Shown here piece after piece: positions 1-8,280 of a stretch of 64,000 bases of DNA. Within the stretch, counting starts at the first letter, position 1. The number at the start of each line of letters is the position of its first letter. A program made the position numbers and the translations under genes. A model generated the notes under the pieces. The model saw nothing but the letters and a program-made list of their open reading frames with translations, was not told the DNA's origin and ran no database searches. Source of the DNA: Amycolatopsis dendrobii (GTDB lineage Bacteria; Actinomycetota; Actinomycetes; Mycobacteriales; Pseudonocardiaceae); assembly GCF_014145675.1 (NCBI RefSeq), contig NZ_JACGZW010000010.1, positions 1-64,000 on the forward strand, written 5' to 3'.

Positions 1-9
1 TTACCTTAG

Positions 10-71
10 AAAAGGGGGCGGGGCCCCGGTTGAGAACCTGAGAAGGTTTTCCCGGAGCCCCGCCCTTTTTT
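10..71. terminator. Bidirectional hairpin terminator downstream of cobF
   Basis: An A-rich GC stem (left arm AAAAGGGGGCGGGGC at 10-24, right arm GCCCCGCCC at 57-65) is followed by a T-run at 66-71 and preceded by an A-run, so it could act in both directions. The loop holds a smaller AACCT/AGGTT hairpin. The stem has one or two unpaired G residues. It lies 40 bases past the stop of the leftward cobF gene. Confidence 0.6.
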
Positions 72-112
72 CATGCCCAAAAACGGCAGGCCGTGAAGAC
101 GGCCCGCCGCTC

Positions 113-874
113 TCATTCCGGCCGGCGCAGCAAATACGTGTCCATGATCCACCCGTGCCGCTCCCGAGCCGCGGCCCGCGTCTCCCGGATCTTGGCCGCC
201 AACGCATCGTCCAACGGTCCGGACAGCAAAATCTCGTCCGGAGTCCCCACGTACGCACCCCAATAGATCCACAGCCCCTGGTTCGCGTACTGATCGAATG
301 TCATGTGCGCGTCGAGCAACACGAAGACGTCGTCAGCGTCACTGGGCCAACCCTCGGCCAACCGGCGACCGGTCGTGAGCTGCACGGCACGGCCGATCTG
401 ATTCATTGTCGTGCGATGCCGAGCCACCAACGCCGAGATGCTGCTGATCCCCGGCACGACCTCGTAATCGAACGCCACGTTCCCGCGCGCCAGCACGGCC
501 TCGATCAACGCGATGGTGCTGTCGTACAGCGCCGGATCGCCCCAGACGAGGAACGCCCCGGTCTCGCCGTCCGCCAGCTCGTCGCGGATCAGCCGCTCGT
601 AGACGTCGGTGCGGAGCTGATGCCAGTCGGCGACCGCGGTGCGGTAGTCGGCGGGCTTCCGGTCGCGGTCCGGGTCCTTCGCGCTCACCACGCGATACCC
701 CGGTCGGCTCACGAACCTCTCCAGTATCTCCTGCCGCAGCTGCACCAGGTCGGCCTTCGCGCTGCCCTTGTCGAGCACGAAGAACACGTCGACGCGATTG
801 AGCCGGTCGACAGCCTGCACCGTGAGGTGTTCCGGGTCGCCGGCGCCGATTCCGATCGCGTAGATCTTCCGCAT
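113..874 (-). CDS. cobF: Precorrin-6A synthase (deacetylating), CobF
   Basis: A 253-residue protein of the SAM-dependent tetrapyrrole methylase superfamily. The N-terminus reads MRKIYAIGIGAGDPEHLTVQ, the glycine-rich GxGxGD.EhlT loop typical of cobalamin methyltransferases, and length matches CobF. CobF methylates C-1 of precorrin-5 with loss of the acetyl group in the aerobic cobalamin pathway. No other cob gene is visible nearby, so it is a detached member of the pathway. ATG at 874 is preceded by a weak GGGAGA site. It is divergent from copZ. Function call is from sequence resemblance; pathway role is family knowledge. Confidence 0.85.
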   Translation of the reverse strand: MRKIYAIGIGAGDPEHLTVQAVDRLNRVDVFFVLDKGSAKADLVQLRQEILERFVSRPGYRVVSAKDPDRDRKPADYRTAVADWHQLRTDVYERLIRDELADGETGAFLVWGDPALYDSTIALIEAVLARGNVAFDYEVVPGISSISALVARHRTTMNQIGRAVQLTTGRRLAEGWPSDADDVFVLLDAHMTFDQYANQGLWIYWGAYVGTPDEILLSGPLDDALAAKIRETRAAARERHGWIMDTYLLRRPE

Positions 875-932
875 CCGTGCAGTCTCTCCCGGCGGGTAAC
901 CGGGTTCACGACAGGGTCCCCTGGCATGCCGC

Positions 933-947
933 TACCCCCTAGGGGTA
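933..947. promoter_or_regulatory. CsoR-type copper operator upstream of copZ-copA
   Basis: TACCCCCTAGGGGTA is a palindrome with perfect TACCCC/GGGGTA arms around a 3-bp centre, 42 bases before the copZ ATG. This is the G-tract palindrome class bound by CsoR repressors. The csoR gene of this window (4256-4537) has a related site in its own promoter, which supports the assignment. Confidence 0.75.
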
Positions 948-988
948 TAAAGGAGACGGAAGCAGAGAGCACGATAGGGAGTGTGGCG

Positions 989-1195
989 ATGACCGAAACG
1001 ACTTACACCGTCAAGGGCATGACGTGCGGGCACTGCGTCGGATCGGTGAAAGAGGAGGTAGGCGGCCTGGCCGGGGTGCAGACGGTCGACGTCGACCTCG
1101 CCACCGGCGCCGTGAAGGTCACCAGTGCGGAGCCGATCTCGCGCGAGGCCGTCGAGGCCGCCGTCGCCGAGGCCGGTTACCAGGTCGTCGCGTAA
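989..1195 (+). CDS. copZ: Copper chaperone, CopZ-like heavy-metal-associated domain protein
   Basis: A 68-residue single HMA domain with the metal motif GMTCGHC at residues 10-16. It would carry Cu(I) to the ATPase encoded immediately downstream. The ATG at 989 is preferred because GGGAG (977-981) lies 7 bases upstream; an in-frame GTG at 983 is too close to that site. The copA start follows after 11 bases, so the two genes form an operon. Expression should be relieved by copper through the CsoR site at 933-947. The metal could in principle be another soft metal, but csoR linkage favours copper. Confidence 0.88.
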   Translation: MTETTYTVKGMTCGHCVGSVKEEVGGLAGVQTVDVDLATGAVKVTSAEPISREAVEAAVAEAGYQVVA

Positions 1196-1206
1196 AAAGG
1201 AGTGAC

Positions 1207-3438
1207 ATGAGCACCACGACACCAGCCCCCGTGCAGTCAGTCGAGCTCGCCATCGGCGGGATGACCTGCGCGTCGTGCGCTGCTCGGGTCGAACGGAAGC
1301 TCAACAAGGTCGACGGCGTCACCGCGAGCGTCAACTACGCGACCGAGAAGGCGCACGTCGAATACCCCTCCACCGTTTCGGTCGACGAACTGGTGGGCGT
1401 CGTCGAAGCGACCGGTTACACCGCGCAAGCGCCGGAACCGGAGAAGCCGGAAGAACCCGAGCAGGACGAGACGCGGCCGCTGCGGGACCGGCTGCTGTAC
1501 TCGGCGATCCTCACCGTCCCGGTCATCGTGCTGGCGATGGTCCCCGCACTGCAGTTCACGAACTGGCAGTGGCTGTCGCTCACGCTCGCCGCGCCGGTCG
1601 TGGTCTGGGGCGCATGGCCGTTCCACCGCGCCGCCTGGACCAACCTCCGGCACGGCGCCGCGACGATGGACACACTGATTTCGCTCGGCGTTTCGGCCGC
1701 CACACTGTGGTCGCTGTACGCGCTGTTCTTCGGCATGGCGGGCATGCCGGGCCTGCGGCACGGCTTCGAGTTCAGCGTGTCCGCGGGATCGGGAACCGAC
1801 AACATCTACCTCGAGGTCGCGGCGGGCGTCACCACGTTCATCCTCGCCGGCCGCTACTTCGAAGCAAGGTCCAAGCGTCGCTCCGGCGCCGCGCTGCGGG
1901 CTCTGCTCGAACTCGGCGCGAAGGACGTCACAGTCCTGCGCGACGGTCGCGAGCAGCGGATCCCGGTCGACCAGCTCCGGGTCGGGGACACGTTCGTGGT
2001 GCGCCCTGGCGAGAAGATCGCCACGGACGGCGTGGTTACCGACGGTGGCTCCGCGGTCGACGTCAGCATGATTACCGGGGAATCCGTCCCGGTCGAGGTC
2101 GCAGTGGGCGACGGCGTGACGGGCGCGACGGTGAACGTCGGCGGCCGGATCACAGTGCGCGCGACCCGGGTCGGCGCGGACACGCAGCTCGCGCAGATGG
2201 CCCGGCTCGTCGAGGAAGCGCAGAACGGCAAGGCCGCGGTCCAGCGGCTGGCCGACCGCGTCTCGGCAGTGTTCGTGCCGATCGTGCTGGTGCTGGCCCT
2301 GGGCACGCTCATCACCTGGTTGCTGACCAGCGGAAACGCTACCGAGGCGTTCACCGCGGCGGTAGCCGTGCTGATCATCGCCTGCCCGTGTGCGCTGGGC
2401 CTCGCGACCCCGACCGCCCTGCTGGTCGGCACCGGCCGCGGCGCGCAACTCGGGATCCTCATCAAGGGCCCGGAGGTGCTCGAATCCACTCGCCGGGTCG
2501 ACACCGTGGTGCTCGACAAGACCGGAACCGTCACGACCGGGCGAATGAGCCTGGTGGACGTCCACGTCGGGGAGGGCGTCACGGAGCGCGAGCTGCTGCG
2601 CTACGCCGGGGCCGTCGAGCATGCTTCAGAGCACCCGATCGCGAAGGCAATCGCAGACGGCGCCCGCGAGCGAGTCAGCGACCTCCCGTCGGCGACGGAG
2701 TTCCGGAACACCGAGGGCCTGGGCGTCTCCGGCCTGGTAGAAGGCGCGGCCGTCCTGGCCGGCCGCGCGGCCTTCCTGGCCGACTGGAGCGTCAAGATCG
2801 ACGACCAACTCTCCTCGGCCAAAACCGCAGCAGAAGAACGAGGTGCGACTGCGGTCTTCGTCGCCTGGGACGGCGTCGCACGAGGTGTGCTGGTAGTCGC
2901 GGACACGATCAAGCCGACGTCCGCACAAGCCGTCGCCGAACTCCGGTCGCTGGGCCTGAAGCCGGTGCTGCTGACCGGCGACAACGCAGGCGCCGCGCGA
3001 GCGATCGCCGACGCCGCGGGCATCACCGAGGTGGTCGCCGAGGTGCTGCCCGAGGAAAAGGTGGCCGTGGTGAAGCGCCTGCAATCCGAAGGCCGAGTGG
3101 TGGCGATGGTCGGCGACGGAGTCAACGACGCGGCCGCACTCGCCCAAGCCGACCTCGGCCTGGCCATGGGCACCGGAACGGACGCAGCTATCGAGGCGGG
3201 CGACCTGACCCTCGTCCGAGGGGACCTGCGCGCCGCGGTAGACGCGATCCGCCTGGCTCGGCGCACGCTGGGCACGATCAAGGGAAACCTGTTCTGGGCG
3301 TTCGCCTACAACGTCGCAGCACTGCCGCTGGCAGCGTTCGGCCTGCTCAACCCCATGATCGCAGGCGCGGCGATGGCCTTCTCGTCCGTGTTCGTGGTGT
3401 CGAACAGCCTTCGACTGAGGCGGTTCCGGGCAGCCTGA
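1207..3438 (+). CDS. copA: Copper-exporting P1B-type ATPase, CopA
   Basis: A 743-residue heavy-metal P-type ATPase. One N-terminal HMA domain carries GMTCASC at residues 18-24. It is followed by paired membrane helices, the TGES actuator motif, the membrane CPC motif (IACPCALGLATPT, near residue 391), the phosphorylation site DKTGT (near 437) and the hinge GDGVND (near 636). The CPC motif marks Cu(I)/Ag(I) transporters. The start follows an AAGGAG site in the 11-base gap after copZ. It pumps Cu(I) out of the cytoplasm; control is expected from CsoR. No unusual residue is seen. Confidence 0.95.
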   Translation: MSTTTPAPVQSVELAIGGMTCASCAARVERKLNKVDGVTASVNYATEKAHVEYPSTVSVDELVGVVEATGYTAQAPEPEKPEEPEQDETRPLRDRLLYSAILTVPVIVLAMVPALQFTNWQWLSLTLAAPVVVWGAWPFHRAAWTNLRHGAATMDTLISLGVSAATLWSLYALFFGMAGMPGLRHGFEFSVSAGSGTDNIYLEVAAGVTTFILAGRYFEARSKRRSGAALRALLELGAKDVTVLRDGREQRIPVDQLRVGDTFVVRPGEKIATDGVVTDGGSAVDVSMITGESVPVEVAVGDGVTGATVNVGGRITVRATRVGADTQLAQMARLVEEAQNGKAAVQRLADRVSAVFVPIVLVLALGTLITWLLTSGNATEAFTAAVAVLIIACPCALGLATPTALLVGTGRGAQLGILIKGPEVLESTRRVDTVVLDKTGTVTTGRMSLVDVHVGEGVTERELLRYAGAVEHASEHPIAKAIADGARERVSDLPSATEFRNTEGLGVSGLVEGAAVLAGRAAFLADWSVKIDDQLSSAKTAAEERGATAVFVAWDGVARGVLVVADTIKPTSAQAVAELRSLGLKPVLLTGDNAGAARAIADAAGITEVVAEVLPEEKVAVVKRLQSEGRVVAMVGDGVNDAAALAQADLGLAMGTGTDAAIEAGDLTLVRGDLRAAVDAIRLARRTLGTIKGNLFWAFAYNVAALPLAAFGLLNPMIAGAAMAFSSVFVVSNSLRLRRFRAA

Positions 3439-3500
3439 TGTGCCCTGGATAGGGCTGGCGGTCCCGGTCGGCTGGATGCGACCGGGCCCGCCAGCCGGTT

Positions 3501-3990
3501 CTACGGTCCTGTGCCGCGTGATGTGTCTGGGGACGGGCTGTCGGCTACGGCGGTCCTGCGCCGCGCGATGTGGCTGGGGACGGGGCCTTCGGCTACGGCG
3601 GTTCCGCGCCGCGCGATGTGCTTGAAGCCGGGCCAGCGACTGTGGCAGCTCCGATCGGCTTGATTTGCCTGGGACCAGCCAGTGGTTTCCGCGGTTGCGG
3701 CCGCTGACCCTGTCCAGGGGCGGGCCAGCGGCCGCGACGGTCCCGCGCGGCTCGTTATGCCTGGGACCGGCGAGGGTTCCCGCGGTTCCGGGCCGCTTGA
3801 TCTGCCCGGAACCGGCAAGCGGTTGTGACGGTCCCGGGCGGTTGGAGATGCGAGGACGGGCCAGCGAATGCGGAGGTCCTGGGCGCTTCATTCGCCGAGG
3901 GATCGGTCAGCGGCCGCGACGGTTCCGGTCGGCTCGCTCTAACGGCGACGGGCCAGCGGCGGAAGTTCCCGCTGCTGGCCCGTTTTCGCG
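3501..3990. repeat. Decayed tandem repeat, unit about 44-48 bp, roughly ten copies
   Basis: The gene-free stretch after copA is built from diverged copies of a unit resembling CGGTTCCGCGCCGCGCGATG followed by a GCCTGGGACCGGGCCAGCGG-like half. Copies can be followed from about 3501, 3545 and 3593 to about 3940. The repeat CTACGGCGGT at 3545 and 3593 is exactly 48 bp apart. No single reading frame is preserved across copies and no ribosome site is seen, so I do not read it as coding. From 3991 to 4255 I see nothing recognisable. Confidence 0.7.
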
Positions 3991-4255
3991 GTCTGCCCTT
4001 GGTGCTGGCCTGCTTGGATATCCGAGATGATCGGCCCGGCGCGGCAGCATCGCTGGCTCGGGCTGCGGCACCAGCCGGGAACTACCTCAGAAACGACCCT
4101 CATCGGGCAACCGCGTGGCGGATCCCCTCGCGTCCCTTCGCGTGGATCTCTCGCCCATACTTCTGCGCACCGGGATTCCGCCGGCGGCGAAGCGTTTCGA
4201 TGCTCCCCGCACGGGAAGAAACACCGTGCTGGGGCCGCGCACAGGGGAAACTACG

Positions 4256-4537
4256 TTACGAACGCACTAGCCGGGCAATCGCGTCCGAGGCCTCGCGCAC
4301 TTTCAGGTCCGCTTCCTCCCCGCCCGCGGCCGCTGCCTGGACGACGCAAGTCGCCAGGTGCTCGTCGAGCAACTCCAGCGAGAAGGACTGCAGCGCCTTC
4401 GTCGCCGCGGACACCTGCGTCAGGATGTCGATGCAGTACTTGTCCTCCTCGACCATGCGCTGCAGGCCGCGGATCTGCCCCTCGATCCGGCGAAGGCGCT
4501 TGAGGTAGGCCTCTCGTTCACTGCCGTAGCCGGTCAT
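4256..4537 (-). CDS. csoR: Copper-sensing repressor CsoR
   Basis: A 93-residue all-helical DUF156/CsoR family protein. The Cu(I) ligand set Cys-His-Cys is present at C35, H60 and C64, the x-y-z pattern of copper-sensing members. The helix RLRRIEGQIRGLQRMVEED is the family signature. Without Cu(I) it should bind operators at 933-947 and 4584-4602, repressing copZ-copA and itself; copper binding releases it. The gene faces copA with a long repeat region between. The ATG is at 4537; the nearest ribosome site is a loosely spaced AAGGA. Confidence 0.9.
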   Translation of the reverse strand: MTGYGSEREAYLKRLRRIEGQIRGLQRMVEEDKYCIDILTQVSAATKALQSFSLELLDEHLATCVVQAAAAGGEEADLKVREASDAIARLVRS

Positions 4538-4583
4538 CGCACATCGGTCCTTTTTCTCGGCGTCCCCGTTGGTTCATTGCCCA

Positions 4584-4602
4584 GTATACCCGCCCGGCGT
4601 AT
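4584..4602. promoter_or_regulatory. Putative CsoR autoregulatory operator
   Basis: GTATACCCGCCCGGCGTAT, 47 bases upstream of the csoR ATG, is an imperfect palindrome with ATAC/GTAT ends and an internal C/G tract. It resembles, less perfectly, the TACCCC/GGGGTA site in front of copZ. Confidence 0.55.
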
Positions 4603-4610
4603 CTGGGGCC

Positions 4611-5067
4611 GGTGTTCGGCCAGTGGCGGCGACCTCAGCGACTTCGCTCAGCACCGAGGTCCGGCGTTGGTTCGGCATGGGTTGACGGCTTCCTCCATCG
4701 ACAGCCACCAGCGCGGACATCGAGGCGGTCGCGGTCGGGAGGTCTGCGCTTCGCGGCGGTTGCCCGCTGCGCAGACTGCCCACCGTACGCGGCGCTGGTC
4801 TTCAACCGGTCGGGACGACGTCGGTGGCCTCGGTGAGTGCGGAGGTCCAGCGTTCGGTTCGGTACCAGCTGCGCCTCGGGGCCGGTCGGTCAGGCGGTAG
4901 GGGGCGGCTTCGGTTCGGCAGCAACTCGGCGTTCGCGGGCGATTGCCGAGTTGACGCGCCCGTGCCGGGGGCAGTGGGCGGCCGAGGTCACGCCGGTTCG
5001 GCATGAGCTCGGCGTTCGCGGTGGTTGCCCGCGGAGCAGACGTGCCTGCCGCCTCCAGGGCCGGTGT
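4611..5067. repeat. Degenerate partial duplications of the 3' end of the DivIVA-like gene
   Basis: This gene-free interval contains at least two diverged copies of the last ~70 bases of the neighbouring gene 5068-5886. The real 3' end begins GGTGTTCAGCCAGT near 5069; related blocks begin GGTGTTCGGCCAGT near 4613 and GGTCTTCAACCGGT near 4797. Each continues with a CGGTGAGTGCGGAGGT-like stretch ending in GGTTCGG. In the minus strand the first copy still translates to PNQRRTSVLSEV against PNQRRTSALTEA in the gene. Further GGCGTTCGCGG blocks (near 4930 and 5010) match the gene's next segment. No intact gene is seen here. Confidence 0.6.
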
Positions 5068-5886
5068 TCAGCCAGTCGGGGTGGGGGAAGCTTCGGTGAG
5101 CGCGGAGGTTCGTCGCTGATTCGGCACCGGCGTGCCGTCCGGGGCGAGGTCGGCGTTCGCGGTCGCCAGCAGTTCGCGGGCTCCGCGCAGTGCGGCCTTC
5201 ACCCGTTGCTGGACGGCTGTGAGTTCGGCGACCCGCTGTTCGGCGTCGGCGACGATGCGGGTGGCGTGGTCCGTGGCTTGGCGGATGTGCGCGTCGGCTT
5301 CGGCGCGGGCGGCGGCGGTGCGGTCGGCGATTTCGCGGAGTGCGTCGGTGCGGCGGTCGGCCAAGGTGCGGGTGAGGTGTTCTTCGAGCCGGCGGCGTTC
5401 CTTCGCCGCCGCTTCGTCCGCGGCTTGGCGTTCTTCGACTGCGCGGCGCAGCAGATCTTCGTGTTCTCGCCGCTGTTGCTCGCGATCCGCGGCGACAGCT
5501 TCGACGAGCGCGCGTTCCTTTTCGGTGAGGCGGACGGCTTCTGCCTTGGCGTCAGCGATGATCCGCGCGGCGGTGTCCTCGGCGCGGGCGGTGATCTCCG
5601 CGGCTTCCTCGCGCGTCAGCTCGACCATCCGGCGCGAGCGTTCCTGCAATGCGTCCGGCTCGATGGGGGTGCGGCTGATCCGGTCGACCGTCGCGCGCAG
5701 TTCGCGGTTGCGCTCGGCGAGTTCGGCCGCTTGGCGTGCCGCGGCGTCGCGTTCCGCGGCGAGGCGCTGGAATTCCGCCTCGACCCACGTGACGAATTCT
5801 TCGACCTGGCCGCGCTGATAGCCGCGCCAAGCCGAGTCGAAGGACGGCCGGACGGCCAAGAGGTCCTCGCCACCGCCGGGGGCCAT
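5068..5886 (-). CDS. DivIVA-domain-like coiled-coil protein
   Basis: A 272-residue soluble protein. Residues 1-30 contain RPSFDSAWRGYQRGQVEEFV, resembling the DivIVA/Wag31 N-terminal segment that targets curved membrane or poles. Residues about 35-240 are a continuous Ala/Glu/Arg-rich heptad region predicted to be coiled coil. The C-terminal tail (PNQRRTSALTEASPTPTG) is disordered. ATG at 5886 is chosen because GGAGGTGA lies directly upstream; longer upstream readings lack this. A role in cell-shape or polar scaffolding is inferred from the domain type. Diverged copies of its 3' end lie downstream. Confidence 0.7.
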   Translation of the reverse strand: MAPGGGEDLLAVRPSFDSAWRGYQRGQVEEFVTWVEAEFQRLAAERDAAARQAAELAERNRELRATVDRISRTPIEPDALQERSRRMVELTREEAAEITARAEDTAARIIADAKAEAVRLTEKERALVEAVAADREQQRREHEDLLRRAVEERQAADEAAAKERRRLEEHLTRTLADRRTDALREIADRTAAARAEADAHIRQATDHATRIVADAEQRVAELTAVQQRVKAALRGARELLATANADLAPDGTPVPNQRRTSALTEASPTPTG

Positions 5887-6004
5887 GCTCTCACCTCCCA
5901 TTTGGATGGTTTCTCCTCGGCGCTCGTTTTTCTTGCCGCGCCGGGGTTTCCGCACTGCCTCCAGTGTGCCTGAAGTCCGGCGATCCGTGGGAGCCTGGGG
6001 CGGG

Positions 6005-6724
6005 TCAATCTTCGAGCGGATCTTCGGTGCCCGTCGCAGTGCTTCGCACGCCGGGCAATTCGGCCAGTTCCGCGGTGAGGTCGGCAAGATCGCCGCGCCC
6101 CTGCAACAGCAATGTGACGACCGCGATCCGTTGCCCCTCTTCGGAAACTGTCTCGCGATCGACCGCCACCCGGTGGACGGCCCAGCCCCGATCGGTGCAA
6201 GCCGCGAGCACGGCCCGCAGTACGCCGTGCCCGTCGTTATAGCTCAACCGGAGGATCGGCGGCTGCCGCCGATGGCGTGCGACGAACCGGGAAAGCGGCG
6301 GGAATCCGCGAGTGATCACGACGAGCCCGGCAGTGGTCGCGACGGCCAGCACCGGCAGCCCGGCGCCGCACGCGACTCCGACGGCCGCCGCGAGCCAGAC
6401 GGTCGCCGCGGTCGTGAGGCCGCGCACCGCGTCGCGGCGCACGAAGATCAGCCCGCCGCCGACGAACCCGATGCCGGACACGATCTGCGCGGCGATCCGC
6501 GACGGGTCGAGCGCCACGTGCTCGATGCCGAGCAAATCGGCGAAACCGTATTTCGACACCAGCATGAAGACCGCCGACCCGACGCCGACCAGCGTGTGCG
6601 TGCGCAGGCCGGCTTGTTTGTTGCCGACCTCGCGCTCGATGCCGATCACCGTGCTCAGCAGCAGGGCGAGCAGCACCGGCGGCAGCAGTTCCCACTGTTC
6701 GCCGGTGGACCAGAGAGCATGCAC
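6005..6724 (-). CDS. MgtC/SapB family membrane protein
   Basis: A 239-residue protein with an N-terminal membrane domain of the MgtC family: ALLLSTVIGIEREVGNKQAG, LRTHTLVGVGSAVFMLVS and the SGIGFVGGGLIF segment are conserved family blocks. The C-terminal ~85 residues form a soluble ACT-like domain. MgtC proteins are linked to growth under low magnesium and to modulation of membrane ATP synthase in pathogens; the role in a soil actinomycete is not established. GTG at 6724 is chosen because a GAGGAGG site lies just upstream. Confidence 0.82.
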   Translation of the reverse strand: MHALWSTGEQWELLPPVLLALLLSTVIGIEREVGNKQAGLRTHTLVGVGSAVFMLVSKYGFADLLGIEHVALDPSRIAAQIVSGIGFVGGGLIFVRRDAVRGLTTAATVWLAAAVGVACGAGLPVLAVATTAGLVVITRGFPPLSRFVARHRRQPPILRLSYNDGHGVLRAVLAACTDRGWAVHRVAVDRETVSEEGQRIAVVTLLLQGRGDLADLTAELAELPGVRSTATGTEDPLED

Positions 6725-6807
6725 GGACGTACCTCCTCGCCCGTCACTGTGCCCGGCCCGCGGAGAGCCCGCGCGCCCGGCCCGGCGAGCACGCCTAAGC
6801 TCGGGCA

Positions 6808-7428
6808 ATGGCCCGCTACTTCGACGTGCACCCGCAGAACCCGCAGCGCCGCGCGCTCTCCCAGGTGGTCGACCTGCTGCGCGACGACGGGCTCATCGCC
6901 TACCCGACCGACTCGTGCTTCGCGCTTGGCTGCCGCATCGGCAACCAGCAGGGCATGGAACGGATCCGCACCATCCGCAAGCTCGACCACCGGCACCACT
7001 TCACGCTCGTCTGCCAGGACTTCGCGCAGCTCGGCCAGTTCGTGCACATCGACAACGCGGTGTTCCGGGCCATCAAGGCCAGCACACCTGGCGCGTACAC
7101 GTTCATCCTCCCGGCGACGAAGGAAGTCCCGCGTCGGCTGCTGCACGCCAAGAAGAAGACCGTCGGCGTGCGGATCCCCGATCACGTGGTGACCCAGGAA
7201 CTGCTCGGCGAACTGGGCGAGCCGATCCTGTCGAGCACGCTGCTGCTGCCCGATTCCGGCGAGCCCCTCACCCAGGGCTGGGAGATCAAGGAAGAACTCG
7301 ACCACGTGCTGGACGCCGTCATCGACTCCGGCGACTGCGGCGTCGAGCCCACCACGGTGATCGACTTCTCCTCCGGCGAGGCGGAGGTCGTGCGGCACGG
7401 GGCGGGAGACCCGTCCCGGTTCGAGTGA
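6808..7428 (+). CDS. YciO/Sua5-type threonylcarbamoyl-AMP synthase family protein
   Basis: A 206-residue YrdC-fold protein. The N-terminus shows LIAYPTDSCFALGCRI and the RIRTIRKLDHRHHFTLVC segment, the nucleotide/bicarbonate pocket of the family; PGAYTFILPAT and VGVRIPDH follow. It matches the single-domain YciO subgroup better than full Sua5, which has an extra C-terminal domain. TsaC/Sua5 enzymes make threonylcarbamoyl-AMP for tRNA t6A; YciO paralogues are less certain. It is divergent from the MgtC-like gene. Confidence 0.85.
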   Translation: MARYFDVHPQNPQRRALSQVVDLLRDDGLIAYPTDSCFALGCRIGNQQGMERIRTIRKLDHRHHFTLVCQDFAQLGQFVHIDNAVFRAIKASTPGAYTFILPATKEVPRRLLHAKKKTVGVRIPDHVVTQELLGELGEPILSSTLLLPDSGEPLTQGWEIKEELDHVLDAVIDSGDCGVEPTTVIDFSSGEAEVVRHGAGDPSRFE

Positions 7429-8199
7429 GCGGGGTCGTCATCGGTTTTGTCTCCTCCTGACCGGGTTGTGTTCGATTCTGGTGCGGGCGGCGGTTCCGGG
7501 TCGCTCGGCGCGACGGCTGTTGATGCGGTTTTGCTCGATTCGACGGCTGCCTCAGACAGCTTCTTGACGTGACGGTTCTCGTCTCGACAGCTGCGGACAT
7601 GAGCTGCCCGAACTGGCGAGGGCCGCTTGGATCGACCGCTCCGTGCGCGGAGCGAGCCGCTCGGCTCGGGAGGCTCGTCGGCGAGGGCGCGAGCGCATGT
7701 CATGCGCCGGTCGATCGCTGCTCCGACCTGCTGGCGGACACGAGCGCACACGCTGGCGCACGCCACTCGAAGTGCCGACTGCGTCAGGTCGGCGGACGAC
7801 GGCGCAGGGCGCTGGTGGACCTCCTCCTCGTGCATGCTGCCGATGGTCGTCATCGCCCGAGACGCCGAGCACCGCCGACAGCGGCCATCACGACCTGCTC
7901 GCAGACCCAGCGTTCAAGGCGGCCGGCAGCCACTCCAGCGTCTCCGTCAGCGCTGGCCGTAGCGCCCTGGATTTCTCTCGCACGCGGAGCGTGCCGTTGG
8001 CGCGGGCCGCAGCGATCCTCGCTGTCATCGGCGGCAGCAGCTGCAGTCTTCTTCCGGTACGAGCCGCGGTAGGTGCGGGCTGGCACGGTGGCGCGGTTCG
8101 ACCTGGTCAGGAGAAGCAGCGGCGGATCGCATCCGGTCAGGTGCCGAAGCGGGCTGGCAGGTACCGGCACCGGGGGTCCGTGCGCTCAGGTGTGTCCGG
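7429..8199. other. Gene-free interval, no recognised feature
   Basis: About 770 bases between the YciO gene and the FAD monooxygenase. Several open frames cross it on both strands but none has a ribosome site, consistent codon bias or a recognisable family. The composition is GC-rich and mildly repetitive (for example the GCGCGAGCGC-like stretch near 7690). It may contain decayed coding sequence. Confidence 0.4.
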
Positions 8200-8280
8200 T
8201 CAATGCTCCTTTCTTGCGTCGAAGGTGTGGCAGATCCAGTGCGCGGGGCGGGCGAACCCGAGCACCGTCGAAGAGGTCAC
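8200..8280 (-). CDS. Possible 26-residue peptide or gene remnant coupled to the FAD monooxygenase
   Basis: A short frame starts at a GTG (8278-8280) that overlaps the monooxygenase TGA by four bases (GTGA), the usual arrangement for translational coupling. It reads VTSSTVLGFARPAHWICHTF plus six residues. Most codons end in G or C, but the last few (GCA AGA AAG GAG CAT) do not. It may be a real small protein, or the first codons of a truncated partner gene. I recognise no family. Confidence 0.3.
   Translation of the reverse strand: MTSSTVLGFARPAHWICHTFDARKEH

Noticed and set aside
3440..4030. Small proteins in the copA-csoR gap
   Set aside because: Frames are produced by the repeat unit and none keeps phase across copies or has a ribosome site.
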